A program made the translations under genes and the position numbers. Shown piece after piece: positions 48,778-59,526 of a DNA stretch of 64,000 nucleotides. Origin of the DNA: Ptychodera flava (Eukaryota; Hemichordata; Enteropneusta; Ptychoderidae); the NCBI RefSeq assembly GCF_041260155.1, contig NC_091933.1, forward strand, positions 33,713,793 through 33,777,792, given 5' to 3'. The notes under the pieces are model-generated. The model had not been told where the DNA came from. It was given only the letters and a program-made list of their open reading frames with translations, and made no database searches. How positions within the stretch are numbered: the stretch's first letter is position 1; every line of letters starts with the position of its first letter.

Positions 48778-51153
48778 CCTCCCTCCAGCCTTGATGAATG
48801 TAAGCGTAAACAAACCTGTGCTTGCAGGAATCGTAGTGGCAGTCATTGTCATCTATATCATTTGGAGCAGTTCCTACCCAAGCTCGGAAAGCAAGATGTC
48901 CACCGGAATCCCAGAAGAGCTCAAATACAAAGAGGACGGCACAGATGCCAAGATTGAGGTGAAGGACGAGAGAATAAACATCGAGGGCGCTACTGGAGAG
49001 GTGTTTTACAGGGTTGCTGTTGATGCAAGGCAGGCGCTCAAAATTCGTGGCAATGTGCTGCTACTTCACGGAATGAAGTTCTCATCAGAGGATTGGTTTA
49101 AACTGAAGACTATTCATCAGTTAGCAAAATTTGGTTACCGTGTTGTTGCCGTTGATTTGCCAGGTTAGTGATGCATGACTGTCAGCTTGCAAACTACATG
49201 TAGAAGTTTTTTGAAAAGATGACTTTTTGTGAGCTAATCCTAGTATTGTAAAAGACGTGTCATTGAACAGGTGATGTCATGCACAAATCTTCTCATGTAA
49301 GTCAAAGATTTTTGTAACATTATGAAAAGTGTGTCCATTTTTCATTCACCAAATCTACTGTCCTCCTTTCAAGTACTTCAATCAATCGAATAATCATACT
49401 TTGCTGTCCCATATCATTCATAGCAAATCAAACCCAATACGATCCACTCAAAGTGCCCATGTTAAAAAGGAGCCACAATCATATTTTTGCCAACATACTA
49501 CATATCAGATTATGTATCAACATGCACCTGCTTCCCACTGTGTGTGCACAGTGACTGCATTTTATAGTTTATCAATAATATATTCCAAGTCATCTCACAC
49601 AAGTTTTTCCGTTACCATTCTTTGACTATATGGCTTCGGTTTGGTCTTCTCTGAGTTTTGCTAGCTTTTCATCAAAGTTGAATTGCAGGGCATCGGGCAA
49701 CTTCACCCATATCTATACTTGTAGCTGCTGTGTTTGGCCCGAGAACTTTATGCTGTAAATTGACTTTAATTTCCAATGAAACATTATATCAGTGAATGTG
49801 AAAAAAGCTGGAAGATTTAGCATATTGACGTAGAGATTATGCAGAGGTCACAAGGATGAATCATGACATCGGATGTAGGGTCATTATAAAGCCCCTTTAA
49901 GTGCAAGGTATCATGGTAGGATGAAATGGCATCATAAGCTGGTTCATTACGTATAGACAGGTATCTTTATTGTTGGGTTTAACCCTTTGAGTGCTGCAGT
50001 TGTTCCCACCAAAATTTTAGTGCAACATTTTTACCAATTTTTATGAATTTTTGTGTAATTTTTTGATAATTTTGGACCAAATGGACATATTCCAGGCATG
50101 GCTGCAGTTTGTTATCAAAATTTTGACAAAAATCTGAAAAAAAATTGACTGGAGTATATTTTCTAAAGGAGACAAAATTTGACGTTGGTGCTCAAAGGGT
50201 TATATCACCTTGTGTACCATATTGTGAGACATGAATGAGAAACATGTTCTGGGGATTCTCTAAACCCGAGTCAGGTAATGCGCTTCAAAGTCATCTCCGT
50301 ATCTTGATTTTCAAACAGGTTTTAAGAACTCCAAGGATTCAACACTGACAGCGGCAAATGACGATTTCTTGCGAAACCTGATAAAAACACTGAAAGTGGA
50401 GCCTGCTGTGGTGGTGTCACCGTCGATGAGTGGAAGTTTCTCTCTGCCACTGCTAATGAAAGATCAAAGCCTTTTCCGTGGCTTTGTACCCGTGGCCCCG
50501 GTTGACTCGGACAAGTACACCAGAGCGGACTATGAAAAAATCAAGGTTGGTGTCAGAGGTTGTGTGTTGGGTATAATCAGAAAACAGTGCCATCACTACG
50601 GCTTCTGAGTGGACAGGAACTTCTTCTACATTTGAAAAAAAGGGGAAGCATACAAACTCATTGAGAACATCTCTTGTAGACCCTGATTCGATCAAGTAAG
50701 GCATTTTATGTGGAGTTTTGAATTCATCATATACAGTGTACCACATGCACATCACAAAATCTACAGTAAACATAAGTCTCAAACTTCGCAGAATGATACC
50801 GGATTTACCAAACCCAAAAATTTTTAATTGTAGATATAATGTAATGTCAGTGATGGCTACTTTTCTTCGTGACATTCGGTCTATCATATGTCACTTCAAA
50901 GTGGTGAGGTATTTTGCAACTTGCAACAAATTTTTTTGTTTTCTTACAATAACAGGTTCCAACCATGATTGTTTATGGTGAGCTGGATACAACCCTGGGT
51001 TCTCAGTCCCTGGAAAACCTTAAGAACATACCAAATAGCAAAGTGCACATGCTTCCAAAGGCCAAGCATCCGGCTTACTTAGATCAGCCAGACATGTGGC
51101 ATGAGATTCTCTACTCATTTTTACAAGACTTAGAGCATCAGAAGACGAATTGA
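48778..51153 (+). CDS. ABHD14A: Alpha/beta-hydrolase ABHD14A-like, membrane-anchored
   Basis: The coding sequence joins 48794-49163, 50319-50545 and 50956-51153 (stop TGA), 264 codons, GT-AG sites, phases matching. The exon starts at 48778 after a TTTTGATTGCAG acceptor, so an upstream 5' UTR exon must exist. Residues 9-24 are a hydrophobic anchor ([16 protein letters not shown]) like the N-terminus of ABHD14A and unlike soluble ABHD14B. The hydrolase domain follows: [15 protein letters not shown] (His-Gly oxyanion loop at 92-93), DLPG, nucleophile S159 in SPSMSG (Ser replaces the usual Gly on both sides, as in the family), acid D210 in VYGELD, and H237 in KHPAYLD. The catalytic triad is complete. 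Vertebrate ABHD14B is reported to act as a lysine deacetylase; the role of this protein is inferred only. M35 could be an alternative start lacking the anchor. Intron 1 holds a TTAA MITE. Confidence 0.95.
49979..50203. mobile_element. TTAA-flanked MITE, copy 2 (inverted relative to 8617-8861)
   Basis: It begins TTAACCCTTTGAGTGCTGCA and ends GGTGCTCAAAGGGTTAT, the right TTAA having decayed to TTAT. It is collinear, in opposite orientation, with the element in ACY1 intron 10. It lies in ABHD14 intron 1. Non-coding. Confidence 0.75.
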
Positions 51154-51901
51154 GTGAGCTGCTGGCTCTCCCCGTCTCTTTTTATACTCCACTTCTCTTC
51201 CAAGCAACTTTGACATTGAGGAATGGAATACCAGTGTTTCAATTTCATGTGGGCTACATGATTGTGTGATTTGTGCAGTTTCAAAGGCCACGTACCATCT
51301 GATGAATAATGAAGGGTGATTCATAAAGAACTGAACGTCCCGTAATGGCATTTCCCAGATTAGTGCACATGTTTAAGCACTTGCTGGTACCCACTGACTA
51401 CAAAGCAATAATCTAACAAGCACATTTTGAAATATCGTGACCCACGATAGCTTTTGACACTCAACTGAATTTTGTTCCCCGTAGAAGAAGTTTCCTTCTA
51501 TCAGATATCACGCCTCATCAAAATGCAATTCGCTGAATGTTTTCACAATTGCACTTGCAACTTTGATTATAGACATGCAAGCAATTTGGTCTAATCTGCA
51601 TCAGGAAAAAGGTAGTCTGTTAAAATATAGAACAAGTATTATTTCAAGCCTCCTATAGATTCCAAACCCCCACTTTAAATTATAGGCAAAGGGCAGTCTC
51701 CTTTAGTTTAGCATTATGGGTGAAATGCTACTGAAGCGCAAGATTTTGGAAAGCGGATGCTAAATGAAAAGAAAAATCATAAATGGAAAATGATGAAAAT
51801 AAGGAAATTATGGGAGAAATTGTCCTCATTCCTTCTGTCTGTCTCTGTCTCCATATTCAGTCTGCCTGCTTGTTATAATCCTCTGTCTCTATCTTTCTAT
51901 A

Positions 51902-51904
<3 letters not shown>

Positions 51905-51983
<79 letters not shown>
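51905..51983. repeat. Compound (CT)n-(AT)n-(AC)n microsatellite
   Basis: Consecutive pure runs of CT, TA and CA dinucleotides, about 750 bp downstream of the ABHD14 stop codon. Confidence 0.95.
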
Positions 51984-52115
51984 AGCACACACACAAAAAA
52001 AAGCAGAACATTAAATAATGACACAAATTTATCTAAGGAAAATTTAGTTCTGTCTGCTGGATGATTGCAAGATGCCTGAAGTGATTATTTTGTACTTGAC
52101 ACAGTTTGTGTTATT

Positions 52116-52117
<2 letters not shown>

Positions 52118-52161
<44 letters not shown>

Positions 52162-52174
52162 ACACACACACACA
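52118..52174. repeat. (CA)n microsatellite
   Basis: A CA dinucleotide run of about 55 bp with a single TA interruption. Confidence 0.95.
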
Positions 52175-52737
52175 TATGCATCAACAACCCCTTCAAGATC
52201 TATTCCATTTGTAGCATTGATCCAATTGATATGAGAGTACATATTGAAAGTTTTTATACAATTAACAACTCATCATATACAGCTAATGTCTTGTGAATGT
52301 GGAACTATAATCAGTACATCACCATTTTCAGTGCAATGCTGAATTGAATCTATCGATCAAACATAGCAGTCCTATTCCTGTTGATATTATACTCAGGCCA
52401 AAAAAAATTGATTTGTTTCTGGTCAGTGCCCGCATCACATCAAAGTGTGCACGTCAACTCTTTTATTTCTGCTTTTCATTTGCCCCTATGGAAAAAAGGG
52501 AAATATGTATCAAATTCTTACAAATTTTTTTTTTAAAAATTGAAAAAAAATCACGTCGCCGCATTATTTTTGCCACATGTCAATGACGAGAAACAAACCT
52601 GTTATTTTTTTGGCCTTGCCTTTGGTTTGCCAAAATATACCACAATATATTATCGATATATTAGTAACTTACTTAAGTCAGTGATACCATGCTATCTTTA
52701 ATCAGCTAGGGTTGTTATATGGAATTTTGATATTGAA

Positions 52738-52765
52738 AAAAAAAAAAAAAAAAAAAAAAATATAT
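52738..52765 (+). repeat. Poly-A tract followed by (TA)n
   Basis: About 23 A residues then TATATATACATAT. It may be the tail of a retroposed copy on the plus strand, but no element body or target duplication was recognised. Confidence 0.8.
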
Positions 52766-54349
52766 ATACATATCTTGCTGTACTGCAATTTTGTGATTTG
52801 TAAGAGCAGTATATGCTTCCAAAAGGAACATGTTTGTCCCGCAGACTGCAACCTCTAACAGGTACATATTTTAGATATATTTGTAGTTTTTGTTCAGTTC
52901 AAAATTTTAGCTCCACCAAAATTCCATCATTTCTTGGACACAAGTCTCAGTTCAGTTTCTCTGGATAATGTACATCGTGTAAAATTTCGTATACTGGTAC
53001 TTGTACGCAAAAATTCAAGTTGTAGGAGAGTATGTCGGGAAATTGCAGAATTTTATGCAAGCAGTCTGCCACAGAACCCCTCATATTTGACACCGTTGCA
53101 TTGTTGGTAATTTGCCCCAAATATGGCATTCTCCAGTGAACGAGAGTGAACATGTCGAACAGTAATAAACAGTGTGCTAAGCTCGCTATGTCAACACTAA
53201 CTGACATTGCTCGGTGATCCATATTGTATACATATACATTAAAGATTGGTCAAAACTCGGAAGAGTATGTCTGAAGTTAATAAGAAATAATTGTATATTT
53301 TTATTTGGATGATGATTCTTTTAATCGCCATCACTGAAAAATGCATATTTTGTAAACAAACAAGTTAAAAAAGATGTACTTTTTTGTCCAAAAGAAGAAA
53401 CGCCACGATAAGTCTTCGATTACCATTTTTTTGACTATCAGTTACAGGGTCACTTTGGTCATTAACATCATCAGTGTCTTCTTCCATTGCCAAAGGCCAG
53501 TGGTGGTAGATATTGGTCAAATTGGACAATTTGAAGGATTTTTTGTGAATACCCTATTACTGATCAGACAGTTTATGCAATGTGTAATCTGAAAGTAAGA
53601 TCATACTAAATGCTTGGTATTAAATTAATGATTGTCCTGCCCCATCCCCTATGATAGTTAAGAATCTCATTAGATGGCAATGCAAGGCAGTGTATTGTTG
53701 AGTGACATGTGTCGAGTGACAAATATCCGAAGCAGTGAACATACTATCCATTCGTAATGTGTAATGTATAATCTGACCACCTCCTGAACTCCGTCACTAA
53801 ATTTTTGTGTGAACTCCCTCGCATTAAGGTGAAAATGGGCAAAAAATACGGGTTATTTTTGCATGTTGCTGGTGGTGGGAAATTCTCGCACGATAAGCAC
53901 TCATTAATAATGTCACATGACACACTTTGGCATTTGCCATTGCTTGACTTTTCCCAACAGTGACTGATTAGGGTACATCCTTAATAACCAGATCAGTGCC
54001 ACACTAGCAGTACCGTATACCGCGCTCAGATCTATCCAAAGACCCATCAAGTATTTCTTTTATGTAAGTTTCAATTAAATTGTCAAGTAGGCAACCACAT
54101 TAAACAACATATGTTGTTGAAACATGTACATTTTTTTAATAAAGATGATTTCAGTCAGGTCCCTTTTACAGTAGTGCTACCAAACTCTGCTTTGCTTTGC
54201 TGTACCAGTAACCCTGAAGGTCATGCCTAGTATTAAGCTGTCTCTGAGTTTTTTCGTCATCTCGTCATGTTTATCATGAAGCAGGCAACTGTTTTCAACA
54301 GTGTGCGTGTGTGTATTTTTTCTGTTCACTCATAGGGGAAAACACGAAA

Positions 54350-55000
54350 GTCCGTCCGCAAGGGTTGGGGTGGGGGTAGGGGTGTCAGCACAGGATTCTT
54401 CTTGCTATGGTTTATTTTATTTTAATACGTTTGACTGCGATATGTATTGCCGATAAAGATATATACCACCGACCTTTCTTTGCAGCTTTGGTTTCTTTGT
54501 CTTATGTTAGCACTAGTTTTTGTAAGGATTTTTTTTTTCTCCTTCGCCATGGAGCTAAAAAGGAGCTCCATGCTCCGAAGTTTTGTCACTGTGTTACCTC
54601 TATTATCTGATCAGTTTGATTGCCTAATTTGCCAAAGCAAGCAATGGTAAATTACTAATCTGTGGACGCTGTCACCAGATTATCACCGGATTAACTTTGA
54701 CAAAGTCAACAACAAACACACCAGTAAGGTATAAAACAATTGCTGGCTCGTTCGTTGTTGACTTTGTCAAATTTAATCCAGCGATAATCTGGTGACAGCG
54801 TCCACAGATTAGTAATTTACCCTTGCTTACTTTGGCCAATAAGGCACTCAAACTCATGAGATAATAGATACAGCCCGTTGATAAAACGATTGTCAAGAGC
54901 AGTGCTAAGTTAAGACCAAAATACCAAAGGTTGGTAGAATATATCTTTATTAGCAATACAATGAAACACCTACCCCCCCCCCCCGGGGACGGACACGTAG
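54350..55000. mobile_element. Long imperfect foldback element, ~650 bp
   Basis: The two halves pair over nearly their whole length around a centre near 54730: GTCCGTCC tips with a G-rich run, ATGTATTGCCGATAAAGATA with its partner near 54945, CTATTATCTGATCAGTTTGA near 54840-54870, TAAATTACTAATCTGTGG with CCACAGATTAGTAATTTA, and the innermost GACTTTGTCAAATTTAATCC with GGATTAACTTTGACAAAGTC. The left arm has an extra stretch of about 45 bp. Non-coding. Confidence 0.8.
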
Positions 55001-56437
55001 GCATAACCCTATGGTTCAGTTTCATTCAGTAGGTATATTGCTGTGTAGTGCTGTCAAGCTCTGGAATGGATTGCTACCATCTGTCCCCTGTTGTCACCCT
55101 GTTGAAACCACTTTTTCATGATGGTCAAGGCACATAGTGTAAATATAGACGTGACATGTAATCATACAAATGTTTATGAAGTTCAAGATTAAGATAAGTC
55201 GCAGAAAATCTAAAAAGAATCTCAAGAAAAAGAAACGAGGATTAATAGACATATACACTAACATTTTATCAATTTGATAAAATTGGAACGTCCCTTTCCG
55301 CAATCATTTAAGTTCTGCTAACAGCTGTAGGTCCAATCAAATTGCTGGTACCAGACACCCCTAGTTGAGGGGTTGTGTGGTAGACTGCAGGTAAATTCTT
55401 CAATATCAGTCATGTGATATAGACTGAAGAAGACACTGATAATGTCCAGTGGTTATCGAGAGCTTTTGAGACACCACAAACCATCACTTAAATCTTGCAT
55501 TTTAATAGTAGAGCACAAAAAAAATTAACACCGTTTGTGGCCCCAATACACATCAGTGCTCTAGTCCAAAACATCCTTTAATGGTAAAATGAGTGTATAT
55601 TTAGCCAATGCCGTAAAGAAGCCATGAGGGTAAAAACTGTAGGTGACAAGAACATTCACTTTGTCAGTAGGACTACTACTCGTAGAATTACAAACTCAGC
55701 AATCTCAATTGAAACTGTGTTCATGTATGTGTACTTTATATAGACTGTTACTATAGGTCAGGTATGTGCTCTCAATGATGCTTTTTGCAAGGTGGACTGA
55801 CTCAATTACAGCATTACAAGTATGGGATATAACCCTTTGATGGCAGTTATGTATTGAGATAGCCTGGGTAGTCTGCTCAGCAAGTCTGACTCTTGCTTTG
55901 CAAACCGTTGAGGGCAGTATGTCACCTTATGGTAGAAGATCAGAGCTGTATGATAAATGAGGGACTGTGAAATCTTGCCTTTTCCACCCGTTCGCTCTCG
56001 TTTCCCACTTCAGAGACTCAGCTTAATGAAGGAAATAATAGGGTCTCCACAGAAAATACTGTAGTAAAATGGACAATTGCCAGGCCTTATCTAGTTGATG
56101 ATGATGGAAAAAGACTCCCAAACTAAACAGTTATATTTCCCTATATTAAAAATGATCTGACCACTTTAATACACACATCAATGTATGTAGAGTGTGAAGA
56201 TGGTTTGTTTTGTGATCCCTAAATCCTCTGTGAGCCTATAGTAAGATAATCAGTCAGTGGCATTTTGGACATGACAACTTCATCTTTTTTACATTGACCA
56301 GGCAGACATGTCATGCTCTTATCCATATCATTGTTTGAAGACTCGGCTCCCACAACAAGGTGTCTTTCAGGGAGAGAATATCAAATTTATTGCATATCTG
56401 GGAATTTCTTTCTGTACTTTATGGTTAAGAATTAATA

Positions 56438-56500
56438 GATGTATTTTTTGTGTGACCAGGTTATAGATATCTTAGAAAAAGCAGCTTAAAAGATGTGTTT

Positions 56501-56538
<38 letters not shown>

Positions 56539-56623
56539 TGTATTTTTTGTGTGACCAGGTTATAGATACCTTAGAAAAAGCAGCTTAAAATATGTGTTTT
56601 ATATATATATATACATATAATGG
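56438..56623. repeat. 99-bp tandem duplication with (TA)n(GA)n
   Basis: A unit starting GATGTATTTTTTGTGTGACC, through TTAGAAAAAGCAGCTTAAAA to a TATATA run, occurs at 56438 and again at 56537 with two or three differences. The first copy ends in (TA)n(GA)n. A recent local duplication. Confidence 0.9.
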
Positions 56624-57365
56624 TCCCCTTACAGTCATAAACTGAATATTCTGTTAACAAATCTTTTCAGTGAAGTTTATGTGGTTTAAATGTAGTTTAT
56701 GATGATCGTTTCAAGATTGTTTAAAAGTTCAGCATTGAACAATATTATTATTGTATATCAAAGCTTGTCATGAAAACCTACTTTCTTTAATCTGAAAGTA
56801 ATGAATGCTATCTATCCAGTCCCTACAACTTCAATGCCATGGTGATAGTAACTGGTATGTGAATTAATTTAAGAAAACGTGAACGTTTGCAGAACTATAT
56901 AAATCTTTGGACGCTGTGATGAAATTAGCATAATGATGACATGAAATGCCTACAGCACATTTTTTCAATAACTAGACCTGCTGCAAACTGGAAGAATATA
57001 ATTTTAATAATGTATTCAGACATTCATACATTTATTTAATTTTTGGCTCTAGTGTTCTCCCATATAGTAGATTAGATATGTCAGTGGCGTGTCCATGCTC
57101 AGCTGTCTGTATAAAATTTTTATTCTGAAGTAAAATTTCCTTTTATCAAATGTTCATTTCATGTGTGTTATTGCTTTTAATCATTATTGCCATATTTTAT
57201 GATCTGTTATGATACCAATGGTGTCAATGCAACTATTTTTTTTTTATCAAAAGCCAGTCATAAAACATTATTTTTTAACAAGATTTGCAGGCAAACAGAG
57301 AGCCTAGCACTTGCATGTTTGCCATTTGCCATTCATCATTCACCCAGTTGGTATCAGTGGATATT

Positions 57366-57716
57366 TAAAGGACCAGTGATGCTAACTTTTGATGATTTTT
57401 TTCGTTATTTTAATTTTGTATCCCGATTGCAAGTTCTTATTCTACTCCATAAGAATGTTCAAAAGCTTCTGAGCCTTGTCAACATAGCGTCTATATGTGT
57501 AAAATGTACTGGTATTGTTTGCATTTGAATTCTAGTCCGGACCAGAATTCACTTGTAAACAATATAACAATGCAGTTCTGCACATATACAGGCTGAGTTG
57601 ACAAGCAGAATACTGTGTATATATACACGTTTTTGGGTGTCAAACAAGAAATGATGGTTGACATTTAAAACAAAATTAGGGGGAAAAACATTAAAAGTTA
57701 GCATTTAGAGGCCCGT
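57366..57716. mobile_element. Foldback element, ~350 bp
   Basis: The outer arms AGTGATGCTAACTTTTGATG and, inverted, ACATTAAAAGTTAGCATTTA pair. The centre is a tighter palindrome, GTTTGCATTTGAATTCTAGT with its partner CAGAATTCACTTGTAAAC. Intermediate parts also pair imperfectly (TTGTCAACATAG with GAGTTGACAAG). Non-coding. Confidence 0.65.
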
Positions 57717-58023
57717 AAGCCATCAGAAAATGTTGATTTGATCATCTAGTCTGCATGAAAACAGTCATTCTTACAAAATCTCAGCAATGGAAGTATACCC
57801 TCGAACAGAGGTAAAATTATTACACACTTCATTTTTCCTTTGCTTTTGCTTTGAAAATAATAGTTTTAAATGAACCACAGTTTCACTGTGAATTATCAGC
57901 CTGAGATGGCTGCTATCGTCAGCAACAATTCATTAAATGTGACCGTACTAGAGATTCAATAGGAATTGTAAAAGCAGCTAGAATTGAGAAAATTACTTCT
58001 AAACCCTGGGTTCTAAACAATAC

Positions 58024-58182
58024 CTAGCTGTGGGTCCATGGCTGTGGTGGTGGTTTTCCAACAAGTTTCTGTTATCTTTAAACTTACTGATTATGAAGTT
58101 TATCACTTTTCATGCAGCCACCACAAAAAAACCAATGTGGTGGTGGGAAAACCACCACCACCACAGTTACAGACCCACAGCT
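58024..58182. mobile_element. Foldback element with CTAGCTGTGGGTCC ends, copy 2
   Basis: CTAGCTGTGGGTCCATGGCT and GTGGTGGTGGTTTTCC pair with GGAAAACCACCACCACCACA and AGACCCACAGCTG at the other end. Its termini match those of the element at 36847-37017, so the two belong to one family with different interiors. Confidence 0.75.
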
Positions 58183-58799
58183 GAATCTTATCTTGATTCC
58201 AATGATACAATTATACTCCAGCTCCCCCAAAGTTCAATGTTTTATCATGAGGCAGTGAGTATATGCTCAAAAACCACGCAATGACATCTAGTGGCTCATC
58301 ATCAAGCCTATGAGTAGGCTGAGCAAGCATTCATGTCAGATAATTACCTAAAAGAGAAAAGAGTAATAAACCTAACTCAATTTTGGAGGAAATTTATGTA
58401 TTGAAGCATTTAATGCAGCTAGGAAATCAGATACAAAAATGATAGAGAAGAAAGAAAGACTATGGATCAAAAAGTAGTTTAATTTTATAAAGTGCAATTT
58501 TATAAAAATTGGATATACATGCATGTGTATACTAATCACTACCATTACTAAATGGGTAATTTTCCCGTAGTTTCTGATAAACTTACTGGTATACTTGCCT
58601 GTGATCAAGCATGAAAAATAGTCTATATTCTATTGGGCACTGATTATTAGGGAGAATGTGTGAAGAAAGCTAATTCTACAAAGTATATAAAACAGTGGGC
58701 TGCCTAGATAACACACCAATCTTTTATTGGAAGAAAGTTCTTTGTTATAGTCCAAAATTGCCTTTTATTCTCACCTATTTGTGGTGTAAGTTCAACATA

Positions 58800-59110
58800 A
58801 ATTTTGACATTGAACCTTACCCAGCCAAATTAAACAATACTATATGGTTTGATACCGGTTTAAAATATAGAGTAAGCTCTTAAATCTGGGGGGTTTTTTT
58901 GTGACTTTGAATTTCATTTTGTTGGTTTCACCTTTTCCAGCTGTCATAATGATATTATCTATCAGGGTAAATCAGGATTTGAAAGGTCTTCACTATCATA
59001 CAAGTACATGTATTGATATTTAACTTTTTCAAATGTGGGAGGGGGTGGTCAGTAGGAATTTCCGTGTTAGAGATGGGGCTACTCAAATTCATCAGTTTCC
59101 AGAGTAATTC
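58800..59110. repeat. Dispersed repeat, copy 2 (first copy at 32480-32680)
   Basis: It shares ACTATATGG, GGGGCTACTCAAATTCATCA and TAATTCCTCCGACC blocks, in order, with 32480-32680. It ends about 250 bp before the TATDN2 upstream frame. Confidence 0.55.
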
Positions 59111-59355
59111 CTCCGACCTCAATGATGTCTATGGAACTTTTGTTGTACCGCCCCCTACGTAAAACGGACGCATACTTTTGTTTTACTAAAGAATATTGAC
59201 GTGGTCATCAACATTTTGCAAGTGTTTGTACCAGAGCTTTGGCTGACAAGAAAGGCATGTCAGTTTTGCATGAGTACATCGAATGAATCACGACAACATA
59301 ATCGTTTGTCTCACAGTCAAGGTTATCAGTTCGTACAATCACTTCTCACTGAACG

Positions 59356-59526
59356 ATGCAGGCTGCGACGTTGATCGCGACTGAAACTCAGAGGGACGCC
59401 CTCAAGTGTCCGATATTAGAATGCGAGGACATTGAGAATCGACATCGAGGCTTTTACAAGCACGACACAGAAGATAGACAGGAGGCTAGCGTGTCTGATG
59501 TTGTAAGTTTTCTATCGTTGCCATGA
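59356..59526 (+). CDS. Upstream frame overlapping the TATDN2 start: uORF or alternative first exon
   Basis: An ATG at 59356 opens a 56-codon frame (MQAATLIATETQRD start) that ends at a TGA overlapping the main ATG (CCATGAGTG, 59521-59529). Within it, GATGTTGTAAGT (donor GT at 59503) is a strong splice-donor sequence at a codon boundary. Two readings are possible: a translated upstream frame regulating the main protein, or a genuine first coding exon spliced to an internal acceptor in the long exon. The CPILEC and HRGFYKH residues could form a small metal site, but no family is recognised. Confidence 0.45.
   Translation: MQAATLIATETQRDALKCPILECEDIENRHRGFYKHDTEDRQEASVSDVVSFLSLP

Larger units (their letters stand above)
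51154..59355. other. Intergenic: ABHD14 3' flank to TATDN2 5' flank
   Basis: Microsatellites (51905-51983, 52118-52174, 52738-52765), a ~650-bp foldback (54350-55000), a 99-bp direct duplication (56438-56623), two further foldbacks (57366-57716, 58024-58182) and a dispersed repeat (58800-59110). The 113-codon frame at 57187-57528 overlaps a foldback and is not convincing as a gene. The stretches 52800-54300 and 55010-56430 show nothing I can name. Confidence 0.55.

Noticed and set aside
57187..57528. 113-codon plus-strand frame
   Set aside because: Its second half lies inside a foldback element and the peptide has no recognisable motif.
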